Below are positions 31,772 to 37,761 of a stretch of DNA of 37,761 bases, piece after piece; positions within the stretch are counted from its first letter, which is position 1, and each line of letters begins with the position of its first letter. Under the pieces are notes generated by a model. That model had not been told where the DNA came from. It made no database searches and saw only the letters and a list, made by a program, of their open reading frames with translations. The stretch comes from Streptomyces longispororuber (lineage in GTDB: Bacteria; Actinomycetota; Actinomycetes; Streptomycetales; Streptomycetaceae), in NCBI RefSeq assembly GCF_024448165.1, contig NZ_JAMOLN010000092.1:1-37761 (forward strand), read 5' to 3'. Made by a program: the position numbers and the translations under genes.

Positions 31772-33280
31772 ATGACCTCCTCTTCTTCCCCTTCCCAGGA
31801 CGCGCAGAGCTTCGCGCAGAACCACCCCGAAGGTCTTCGGGCCGATGCCCTGATGGAAGAGGACGTCGCCTGGAGCCACGAGATCGACGGAGAGCGGGAC
31901 GGCGACCAGCTCGACCGCTCCGAGCGCGCGGCCCTGCGCCGCGTCGCGGGCCTCTCCACCGAGCTCGAGGACGTCACCGAGGTCGAGTACCGACAGCTCC
32001 GCCTGGAGCGCGTGGTCCTCGTCGGCGTCTGGACGTCGGGAACGGTTCATGACGCGGAGAACTCCCTCGCGGAGCTCGCCGCCCTCGCCGAGACCGCCGG
32101 TGCCCTCGTGCTCGACGGCGTCATCCAGCGCCGGGACAAGCCCGACGCGGCGACGTACATCGGCTCGGGCAAGGCCCAGGAGCTGCGCGACATCGTCCTC
32201 GAGACCGGTGCCGACACCGTCGTGTGCGACGGTGAGCTCAGCCCCGGCCAGCTCATCCACCTCGAGGACGTCGTCAAGGTCAAGGTGGTCGACCGGACCG
32301 CCCTGATCCTCGACATCTTCGCCCAGCACGCCAAGTCCCGAGAGGGCAAGGCGCAGGTCGCGCTCGCGCAGATGCAGTACATGCTGCCGCGACTGCGCGG
32401 CTGGGGTCAGTCGCTCTCCCGGCAGATGGGTGGCGGTGGCTCCTCCGGCTCCGGCGGTGGCATGGCCACCCGTGGTCCCGGTGAGACCAAGATCGAGACG
32501 GACCGGCGACGGATCCGCGAGAAGATGGCGAAGATGCGCCGTGAGATCGCGGAGATGAAGACGGGCCGCGACATCAAGCGCCAGGAGCGCAAGCGGAACA
32601 AGGTGCCGTCGGTCGCCATCGCCGGATACACCAACGCGGGCAAGTCCTCGCTGCTCAACCGCCTCACGGGCGCGGGCGTGCTGGTGGAGAACGCGCTGTT
32701 CGCCACCCTCGACCCGACCGTGCGCCGGGCCGAGACGCCGAGCGGCCGGCTGTACACGCTGGCCGACACCGTCGGCTTCGTCCGGCACCTTCCGCACCAC
32801 CTCGTCGAGGCGTTCCGCTCCACGATGGAGGAGGTCGGCGACTCCGACCTGATCCTGCACGTGGTCGACGGCTCGCACCCGGTGCCGGAGGAGCAGCTCG
32901 CCGCGGTGCGCGAGGTCATCCGTGACGTCGGCGCCACCAAGGTGCCGGAGATCGTGGTGATCAACAAGGCGGACGCGGCGGACCCCCTGGTCCTCCAGCG
33001 GCTGCTGCGCGTCGAGAAGCACGCGATCGCCGTCTCCGCCCGCACGGGCGCCGGCATCGACGAGCTGCTCGCGCTCATCGACGCCGAACTGCCGCGGCCC
33101 TCGGTCGAGATCGAGGCCCTCGTGCCGTACACGCACGGCCAGCTGGTCGCGCGGGCGCACACCGACGGCGAGGTGATCTCCGAGGAGCACACCCCGGAGG
33201 GCACGCTCCTGAAGGCGCGCGTCCACGAGGAACTCGCGGCGGAACTCGCGCCGTACGTGCCGACGGCTGCCGCCGGCTGA
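31772..33280 (+). CDS. hflX: Ribosome-associated GTPase HflX
   Basis: 502-residue GTPase that binds and splits stalled ribosomes under stress. The N-terminal HflX domain (about 75-270) contains TYIGSGKAQEL, a nucleotide-binding glycine motif, and a coiled coil (about 235-270, ETDRRRIREKMAKMRREIAEM). The G domain has G1 GYTNAGKS (285-292), G3 DTVGF, G4 NKAD and G5 SARTG. A Gly/Ser linker (GGGGSSGSGGG) precedes the coiled coil, and the first 70 residues are an acidic actinobacterial extension. A 23-bp hairpin terminator follows 10 bases after the stop. Confidence 0.96.
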   Translation: MTSSSSPSQDAQSFAQNHPEGLRADALMEEDVAWSHEIDGERDGDQLDRSERAALRRVAGLSTELEDVTEVEYRQLRLERVVLVGVWTSGTVHDAENSLAELAALAETAGALVLDGVIQRRDKPDAATYIGSGKAQELRDIVLETGADTVVCDGELSPGQLIHLEDVVKVKVVDRTALILDIFAQHAKSREGKAQVALAQMQYMLPRLRGWGQSLSRQMGGGGSSGSGGGMATRGPGETKIETDRRRIREKMAKMRREIAEMKTGRDIKRQERKRNKVPSVAIAGYTNAGKSSLLNRLTGAGVLVENALFATLDPTVRRAETPSGRLYTLADTVGFVRHLPHHLVEAFRSTMEEVGDSDLILHVVDGSHPVPEEQLAAVREVIRDVGATKVPEIVVINKADAADPLVLQRLLRVEKHAIAVSARTGAGIDELLALIDAELPRPSVEIEALVPYTHGQLVARAHTDGEVISEEHTPEGTLLKARVHEELAAELAPYVPTAAAG

Positions 33281-33290
33281 CGTCCCGCAG

Positions 33291-33340
33291 CACGGGAAAG
33301 GGCCCCTCCCCGGTCACCCGGGGAGGGGCCCTTTCCCGTG
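33291..33340. terminator. 23-bp hairpin terminator of hflX
   Basis: Perfect 23-bp stem (33291-33313 with 33318-33340) around the loop TCAC, including the GGGCCCCTCCCCGG segment and its complement. It lies 10 bases after the hflX stop and faces the convergent protease gene. Its outer right arm is shared with a second hairpin. Confidence 0.92.
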
Positions 33341-33367
33341 GACCCGGGCGTCGCTCGGGTCCACGGG
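33335..33367 (-). terminator. Second, overlapping hairpin serving the convergent protease gene
   Basis: CCCGTGGACCCG (33335-33346) pairs perfectly with CGGGTCCACGGG (33356-33367), loop nine bases. It lies directly after the protease stop codon on the minus strand and shares six bases (CCCGTG) with the larger hairpin, so full formation of both is mutually exclusive. Confidence 0.8.
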
Positions 33368-33375
33368 CGACCGCC

Positions 33376-34569
33376 TTACCGGCTGCCGTACTTCTCGCTC
33401 ATCGTGTCGAAGACCTGCTGGGCCTCCTGGCCCAACTGCGGTCCGGCGAGCCAGGTGTTGGAGGCCGGGCCGATCGACGTGTTCGACACCAGGACGGTCT
33501 TGCCGCCGTCGTTGCGGAACCAGCCGCCACCGGACGAACCACCGGTCATGGTGCAGCCGATGCGGTACATCGTCGGGTCCGTCGAGTTCAGCGCGAGCCG
33601 GCCCGGACGGTCGAGGCACTTGTTCATCAGCAGACCGTCGAACGGCGGCGCGGCCGGGTAGCCCCAGGCGCCCATCGAGCCGACCGACTGCACGGAGGGC
33701 GTGGAGAAGTCCACCTCCAGCGCGTTCCCGACCGTCTCCTCGAGGGACTTGGTGCCCTGCTCCGGCTTCATGTGCAGCACCGCGAAGTCGTACGGCGCGC
33801 CCGCGCCGCCCGACTCGGCACCCTGGTCGATCCACTCGTTCGACGTGGAGGCCCAGTCCGCCCAGTACGTGCCGTACGGCGCGATCTCCTGCTGCGACGC
33901 GTTGCGCAGCGCGTCGGCCGACTTGCCGAGGTCGTTGTACGACGGGACGAACGCGATGTTGCGGTACCAGCCGCCCGCCGAACCCGCGTGGACGCAGTGG
34001 CCGGCGGTCCACACGAGGTTCGACTTGCCGGGGTTGCGCGGGTCCTTCACGACGGTGCCGGAGCAGACCATCGAACCCTCGGGGGAGTCGAAGAAGACCT
34101 TGCCGACCGGTGCCGCGTTCTCGTGGTACGGCGTCTTCTCGGCCTGCGCCTTCACCGGGGAGGGCTCCGGGTCGGAGACGCCCTGGTCGGTCGAGTAGTC
34201 CTTCGCCGCGATCGTCTTGTCCGGGTCCTTGGCGGACTTCATCCGCTCGGGCTTCCACAGGCCCTCGATGACCGGGTTGACGAAGTCCTTGGCCTCGCGC
34301 AGCCAGTCGTCCTTGTCCCAGTTCTTCCAGGCCCCGTTCTTCCACTTGTCGGGGTCGATGCCGTGCTTCTTCAGCTGGTCGGCGATGTCACCCGGCAGCT
34401 TCGCGCCGCTGTCGGAGCCCTGCGACGTGGTGGCCGCGGGCTTGTCGCCCGAGGCATTGCTGTCGTTGCAGCCGGTGGCGGTGAGCGCCAGAACCGCGAC
34501 GATTCCGGTCGCGGCGAGAACGGCACGCCGCTCCCGGCCGCGCGCGACGGACGGACGTATGGAACGCAT
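33376..34569 (-). CDS. Trypsin-like serine peptidase lipoprotein (paralogue 1)
   Basis: 397 residues. A basic N terminus and hydrophobic stretch end in ATGC34, a probable lipidation site, so the protein should be anchored outside the membrane. Residues 67-105 form a Trp- and Lys-rich helical segment (KKHGIDPDKWKNGAWKNW) shared only with the neighbour. The S1-type protease domain has H191 (TAGHCVH), D261 (YDFAVLH) and S346 (GGSSGGGW), a complete triad, plus Cys pairs. AAPPFDGLLMNKC and DPTMYRIGC are shared with the paralogue at 34725. Substrate unknown. It has its own promoter and terminators, so is probably a separate transcript. Confidence 0.9.
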   Translation of the reverse strand: MRSIRPSVARGRERRAVLAATGIVAVLALTATGCNDSNASGDKPAATTSQGSDSGAKLPGDIADQLKKHGIDPDKWKNGAWKNWDKDDWLREAKDFVNPVIEGLWKPERMKSAKDPDKTIAAKDYSTDQGVSDPEPSPVKAQAEKTPYHENAAPVGKVFFDSPEGSMVCSGTVVKDPRNPGKSNLVWTAGHCVHAGSAGGWYRNIAFVPSYNDLGKSADALRNASQQEIAPYGTYWADWASTSNEWIDQGAESGGAGAPYDFAVLHMKPEQGTKSLEETVGNALEVDFSTPSVQSVGSMGAWGYPAAPPFDGLLMNKCLDRPGRLALNSTDPTMYRIGCTMTGGSSGGGWFRNDGGKTVLVSNTSIGPASNTWLAGPQLGQEAQQVFDTMSEKYGSR

Positions 34570-34655
34570 GGTGCGATTACCCCCGATGGAAATCTGTCAT
34601 GAGCGTGTCATTCCGGGACAGGTGATCCTGTGGACCCGCTGAGACACAGCACCCC

Positions 34656-34661
34656 ACTATG
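34656..34661 (-). promoter_or_regulatory. -10 CATAGT of protease paralogue 1
   Basis: On the minus strand GGGCATAGTGGGGTGC surrounds CATAGT, about 86 bases before the start codon. The paralogue has the same block at nearly the same distance (CATAGT at 36045-36040), so promoter and leader appear to have been duplicated with the gene. Confidence 0.55.
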
Positions 34662-34683
34662 CCCGTGAGGTCGAGGACGAACG

Positions 34684-34718
34684 GCGGCGGGGTGGTGAAG
34701 ATTCCTCCACCCCGCCGC
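34684..34718 (-). terminator. Hairpin terminator of protease paralogue 2
   Basis: GCGGCGGGGTGG (34684-34695) pairs with CCACCCCGCCGC (34707-34718), loop eleven bases, seven bases past the stop codon at 34725. It separates the two paralogous genes. Confidence 0.85.
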
Positions 34719-34724
34719 GCCGGC

Positions 34725-35948
34725 TCACTGCCCGGCGAACTTCTTGCTCACGGCGTCATAGATCCCCTTGGCCTCCTTGCCCAGCCGCGGACCGGCCAGC
34801 CAGCCCGCCGTCACCGGACCGATCGAGGTGTTGGACACCAGCGCCGGCTTGCCGTCCGAACCCTGGCCGACCCAGCCGCCACCGGACGAACCACCCGTCA
34901 TCGTGCAGCCGATGCGGTACATCGTCGGGTCCGTCGTGTTCAGCGAGAGACGGCCCGGCTTGTCCGCGCACTGGAACAGCTTCTGCCCGTCGAACGGCGG
35001 CGCCGCCGGGTAGCCCTTCGCGGTCAGCTGCGAGATCTTCGGCACCGCCGGCGCGTTGAAGTTCACCGGAAGCGCCGAACCGACCGTCTCCTCCAGCGAC
35101 TTGCCCGAACTGCCCTTCTCCGGCGTCACGTGAATGGACGCGAAGTCGTACGGAGCACCCGCCCCGCCCGTCGGGCCGCCCTGCTCGATCCACTGGTCGG
35201 ACGTCTGCGCCCAGTCACCCCACCAGACACCGTACGGAGCGACCTCCTCCTTGGGTGCGCCCTGCAGCTCGTCGGCCGACTTCCCGCTGTCGTTGTAGGA
35301 GGGCACGAACGCGATGTTGCGGTACCAGCCGCCGTTCTTGCCCGCGTGCACACAGTGGCCCGCGGTCCAGATCATGTTGGACTTGCCCGGGTGCGCCGGG
35401 TCGGTGACCACGGTCGCCGAGCACACCATCGAACCCTCGGGCCCGTCGAAGAACAGCTTGCCCGCGTACGGCGCGCTGCCGTGGTACGGGCTGGCGACCG
35501 CCGCGGCCTCGACCGGATTCGGCGTCGGGTCCGTCACGCCCTGGTCGCCGGAGAGATCGCTGTCGTCGACCTCGTTGTCCGGGTTCTTGTCGGCGTCACG
35601 CATCCGGTCCGAGTCCCACAGGCCGTCGATGATGGGGTTGACGTAGTCCTGCGCCTCACGCAGCCACTTGTCCTTGTCCCAGTTCTTCCACTCGCCGTGC
35701 TTCCACTTGTCCAGATCGATCCCGTGCTCCTTGAGCCGGTCCTTGAGCTCGTCCGGGATCTTGATCGTGTCGCCGCCCGCGGTCGCCGAGGCGGTCGGCT
35801 TGTCACTCGCGTCGTCCTCGTTCGGACCGCAGGCCGTGGCGGTCAGGGCGAGCACCGCGCCGAGCGCAACTGCCGCCGCCACGGGGGACGTTCTGCCGCG
35901 CACGCCCCTCGCGCGGCGAGCGGCGAACAGCGGGCGTATGGGTCGCAT
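34725..35948 (-). CDS. Trypsin-like serine peptidase lipoprotein (paralogue 2)
   Basis: 407 residues, clearly homologous along its length to the downstream gene. The signal peptide ends in ATAC40 (probable lipidation). The Trp/Lys-rich segment (LKEHGIDLDKWKHGEWKNW) and the S1 domain (TAGHCVH, YDFASIH, GGSSGGGW) are conserved, with the full triad. It differs in an acidic insertion after the helical segment (NPDNEVDDSDLSGD) and in charge around the active site. The start at 35948 has GGGGGA eight bases upstream and matches the paralogue N terminus (MRPIRP/MRSIRP); a longer frame to 36041 would run over the promoter. Confidence 0.9.
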   Translation of the reverse strand: MRPIRPLFAARRARGVRGRTSPVAAAVALGAVLALTATACGPNEDDASDKPTASATAGGDTIKIPDELKDRLKEHGIDLDKWKHGEWKNWDKDKWLREAQDYVNPIIDGLWDSDRMRDADKNPDNEVDDSDLSGDQGVTDPTPNPVEAAAVASPYHGSAPYAGKLFFDGPEGSMVCSATVVTDPAHPGKSNMIWTAGHCVHAGKNGGWYRNIAFVPSYNDSGKSADELQGAPKEEVAPYGVWWGDWAQTSDQWIEQGGPTGGAGAPYDFASIHVTPEKGSSGKSLEETVGSALPVNFNAPAVPKISQLTAKGYPAAPPFDGQKLFQCADKPGRLSLNTTDPTMYRIGCTMTGGSSGGGWVGQGSDGKPALVSNTSIGPVTAGWLAGPRLGKEAKGIYDAVSKKFAGQ

Positions 35949-36039
35949 TTCGTGAATCCCCCTGGGCTTCGAGATCGTTGCAGTGCCGTACATGTGCGGC
36001 GGACGGGCGACGCCGCCCCTCCGCCGAACGGCACCCCAC

Positions 36040-36045
36040 ACTATG
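36040..36045 (-). promoter_or_regulatory. -10 CATAGT of protease paralogue 2
   Basis: Minus strand reads CGGCATAGTGTGGGGTGCC; CATAGT lies about 91 bases before the start codon. Compare the equivalent block of paralogue 1 at 34656-34661. No common -35 could be aligned. Confidence 0.55.
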
Positions 36046-36066
36046 CCGATGCCGTCGGGGTCGACC

Positions 36067-36089
36067 GACGGAACAGCAACGGTTCCGTC
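36067..36089. repeat. 8-bp inverted repeat GACGGAAC/GTTCCGTC
   Basis: Perfect arms with a seven-base centre (AGCAACG), about 22 bases upstream of the -10 of protease paralogue 2, a position suited to an operator or activator site. Confidence 0.5.
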
Positions 36090-36180
36090 ACGGAGGGATC
36101 ATGCGCGCCCTACGGATCGTTGAGGCACGGCGCCGCTGGAAGAGGCGGGACATGGACGGGGCGTGGCGCCACGGCCGGGC

Positions 36181-36222
36181 AGGGCCGACACCGCGACTCG
36201 CAGGGCCGACACCGCGACTCGC
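36181..36222. repeat. 21-bp perfect tandem duplication
   Basis: A 21-bp unit beginning AGGGCCGACACC and ending GACTCGC occurs twice head to tail (36181-36201, 36202-36222); a partial third copy (AGGG) follows. It lies in the gene-free region. Confidence 0.85.
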
Positions 36223-36267
36223 AGGGGCGGCGCCGTACGAATCCTCGGGGCCCGGCCCCGAACGACC

Positions 36268-36279
36268 CGACGTACGTCG
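36268..36279. repeat. 12-bp palindrome CGACGTACGTCG
   Basis: Perfect palindrome, flanked by an imperfect outer inverted repeat (CCCCGAACGA on the left, TCGTCGGGG on the right). May be a regulator site; no regulator gene is adjacent. Confidence 0.5.
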
Positions 36280-36486
36280 CCGCGGGATTCGTCGGGGCGC
36301 GGCTCCGCGCGACGAGGGCCGCACGGAGCCCCGGGCCGGGGAAAACCGCCAAGCAGGCCTCGCCGTCGGCCGCGTGACCGACAGCGCGCCGCAAAGGTCT
36401 TGTCATGAGTCTCCGTTCGACCCGTGTTCCTACGGGCGCATCGTCGTTAGTGCGTACGGGGGATCCGCAGTCGGCGTTCAGTCCTC

Positions 36487-36516
36487 GAACCGTCCTGGTG
36501 TCCTGCCGGACGGTTC
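36487..36516. promoter_or_regulatory. 9-bp hairpin upstream of the aminotransferase gene
   Basis: GAACCGTCC (36487-36495) pairs with GGACGGTTC (36508-36516), twelve-base loop, 88 bases before the start codon. It could be a leader hairpin (attenuator) or an operator. Confidence 0.45.
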
Positions 36517-36603
36517 CTTCGGTCTGCGCACACCGACTCGCTCCGCCCACCGGTGAGTCGACGGGCCCCGTCGGCCGTATATCCAGCGGGAGGACCAACA
36601 GCC

Positions 36604-37761
36604 GTGGCCGTGACCGATCCTGCGCCCCTTCCGGTGCCCGCCCCGTACGACGGGGAGACGCGGGGGACGCCTGCCCGCGAAGGCGCCGCGCACGAAGGGA
36701 TCCTGCGCCGCCAGTCCGCGCGGGAGTCCGCGGCCCGCACCTATGCGCGCGCGCTGCCGATCGTGCCGGTACGGGCCCGTGGGCTCACCATCGAAGGCGC
36801 CGACGGCCGCCGGTACCTGGACTGCCTCTCCGGCGCCGGCACCCTCGCGCTCGGCCACAACCACCCCGTCGTCCTCGAAGCGATCCGCAAGGTGCTCGAC
36901 TCGGGCGCCCCGCTCCACGTCCTCGATCTGGCCACCCCCGTCAAGGACGACTTCACCACCGAGCTGTTCCGCACGCTGCCGCCCGCCCTTGCCGACCGGG
37001 CCCGCATCCAGTTCTGCGGACCGGCCGGCACGGACGCCGTCGAAGCGGCCCTCAAACTGGTCCGCACCGCCACCGGACGCTCCGGCCTGCTCGCCTTCAC
37101 CGGCGCCTATCACGGGATGACCGCGGGGGCGCTCGAAGCATCGGGCGGCGCACAGGACGTCCGCGTCACGCGCCTGCCCTATCCGCAGGACTACCGCTGC
37201 CCCTTCGGCATCGGCGGACCGCGCGGCGCCGAACTCGCCGCCCGCTGGACGCGGTCGCTCCTCGACGACACCAAGTCGGGGGTGCCGCACCCGGCGGGCA
37301 TGATCCTCGAACCCGTCCAGGGAGAAGGCGGCGTGATCCCCGCGCCCGACGCCTGGCTGCGCCGCATGCGGACCCTCACCGAGGAGCACTCGATCCCGCT
37401 GATCGCCGACGAGGTACAGACCGGCGTCGGCCGCACCGGGGCCTTCTGGGCCGTCGAGCACAGCGGCATCGTCCCGGACGTGATGGTGCTGTCCAAGGCG
37501 ATCGGCGGCAGCCTCCCGCTCGCCGTGATCGTCTACCGGGACGACCTCGATGTCTGGCGCCCCGGCGCCCACGCGGGCACCTTCCGCGGCAACCAACTCG
37601 CGATGGCCGCCGGCGCCGCCACCCTCGCCCATGTCCGCGAGAACCACCTCGCCCAGCGCGCCGCCGACCTCGGCGCCCGGATGCTCGGCCAACTCCAGGA
37701 CCTGGCCAAGGAGTTCGCCTGCATCGGCGACGTCCGCGGCCGCGGCCTGATGATCGGCGTC
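36604..37761 (+). CDS. Class III (diaminobutyrate-type) aminotransferase, 3' end outside window
   Basis: PLP-dependent class III aminotransferase, at least 386 residues, cut by the right edge. Visible motifs: GTLALGHNHP, FCGPAGTDAVEAALKL, AYHGMTAGAL, LEPVQGEGGVIP, LIADEVQTGVGRTG (PLP-binding Asp) and the Schiff-base lysine K298 in LSKAIGG, then GTFRGNQLAM. Sequence is closest in character to diaminobutyrate-2-oxoglutarate aminotransferases, which provide L-2,4-diaminobutyrate for ectoine or for NRPS-independent siderophores; the genes to the right would decide. GTG 36604 with GGGAGGA upstream is the likely start; a second GTG is two codons on. The N-terminal 35 residues are a non-conserved extension. 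Confidence 0.88.
   Translation, partial: MAVTDPAPLPVPAPYDGETRGTPAREGAAHEGILRRQSARESAARTYARALPIVPVRARGLTIEGADGRRYLDCLSGAGTLALGHNHPVVLEAIRKVLDSGAPLHVLDLATPVKDDFTTELFRTLPPALADRARIQFCGPAGTDAVEAALKLVRTATGRSGLLAFTGAYHGMTAGALEASGGAQDVRVTRLPYPQDYRCPFGIGGPRGAELAARWTRSLLDDTKSGVPHPAGMILEPVQGEGGVIPAPDAWLRRMRTLTEEHSIPLIADEVQTGVGRTGAFWAVEHSGIVPDVMVLSKAIGGSLPLAVIVYRDDLDVWRPGAHAGTFRGNQLAMAAGAATLAHVRENHLAQRAADLGARMLGQLQDLAKEFACIGDVRGRGLMIGV

Larger units (their letters stand above)
35949..36603. other. 655-bp gene-free region with inverted repeats
   Basis: Lies between the divergent protease gene and the aminotransferase gene. I see no convincing gene: open frames here have Arg/Pro-rich translations, no ribosome sites and no known domain. 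Contents: the protease promoter (36040-36045), inverted repeat GACGGAAC/GTTCCGTC (36067-36089), a 21-bp tandem duplication (36181-36222), palindrome CGACGTACGTCG (36268-36279) and a 9-bp hairpin near the aminotransferase start (36487-36516). A small RNA or regulatory leader is possible. I found no DmdR-like iron box by eye. Confidence 0.6.

Noticed and set aside
28844..33226. Very long minus-strand open frame (about 1460 codons) opposite rshA, the M1 peptidase and hflX
   Set aside because: It is antisense to three well-recognised genes, has low-complexity Arg/Gly/Val/Asp translation and no domain; long antisense frames are expected at this GC content.
36181..36222. Insertion-sequence end or attachment site at the 21-bp duplication
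   Set aside because: The copies are directly adjacent, with no transposase, integrase or tRNA nearby.
35978..36556. 192-codon plus-strand frame between the protease and aminotransferase genes
   Set aside because: No ribosome site, Arg/Pro-rich low-complexity translation, includes the tandem duplication and overlaps the divergent promoter.

Overview
The window is high-GC actinobacterial DNA (third codon positions almost all G/C, GTG/TTG starts, GGAGG-type ribosome sites, terminators without U-tracts). The gene order on the right (miaB, LigB-like protein, small acidic proteins, miaA, dapF, rshA, M1 peptidase, hflX, duplicated trypsin-like lipoproteins, aminotransferase) is the order I know from Streptomyces core chromosomes, so I read it as a Streptomyces chromosome segment.

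Region 1 (1-17.9 kb) is a catabolic island. It holds the permease and binding lipoprotein of a ribose-type ABC importer, a LysR regulator, and a long operon at 3.0-8.9 kb: extradiol-dioxygenase-like VOC protein, aldehyde dehydrogenase, FAH-family enzyme, small VOC protein, alpha/beta hydrolase, GlcG-like protein and a MetE-like protein with a broken zinc site. A strong hairpin terminator follows. Next come a divergent ABM monooxygenase, an aldehyde dehydrogenase plus L-2-hydroxyglutarate oxidase pair, then an amidohydrolase, a ThDP enzyme and an Ldh2-type dehydrogenase, and finally an ABC exporter. The enzyme set fits import of an aromatic or related compound, ring cleavage, processing of the product and delivery of C4/C5 acids (2-oxoglutarate). 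The substrate cannot be named from sequence. Two promoters share a 17-bp palindrome CGCAA-N7-TTGCG and a third has a degenerate copy, which suggests one regulon, probably under the LysR protein.

Region 2 (17.9-22.0 kb, minus strand) is the most unusual part. It is a two-gene overlapping operon encoding a three-helix membrane protein and a 1119-residue P-loop (STAND-like) ATPase. Upstream of the ATPase core, that protein carries what look like a dead calcineurin-type phosphoesterase domain and a degenerate SIR2 domain. The architecture is that of a bacterial immune or conflict sensor, but its usual enzymatic effector sites appear to be lost and a membrane partner is encoded next to it. A palindrome sits at the predicted transcription start. 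This pair lies directly against the start of the conserved core block.

Region 3 (22.1-37.8 kb) is core chromosome: tRNA modification (miaB, miaA), lysine/peptidoglycan precursor synthesis (dapF), stringent-response protein (rshA), ribosome-associated GTPase (hflX), a secreted M1 peptidase, two tandem paralogous trypsin-like lipoproteins with matching promoters, a 655-bp gene-free stretch rich in inverted repeats, and the 5' part of a class III aminotransferase cut by the window end. Several genes here appear to be transcribed as leaderless mRNAs.
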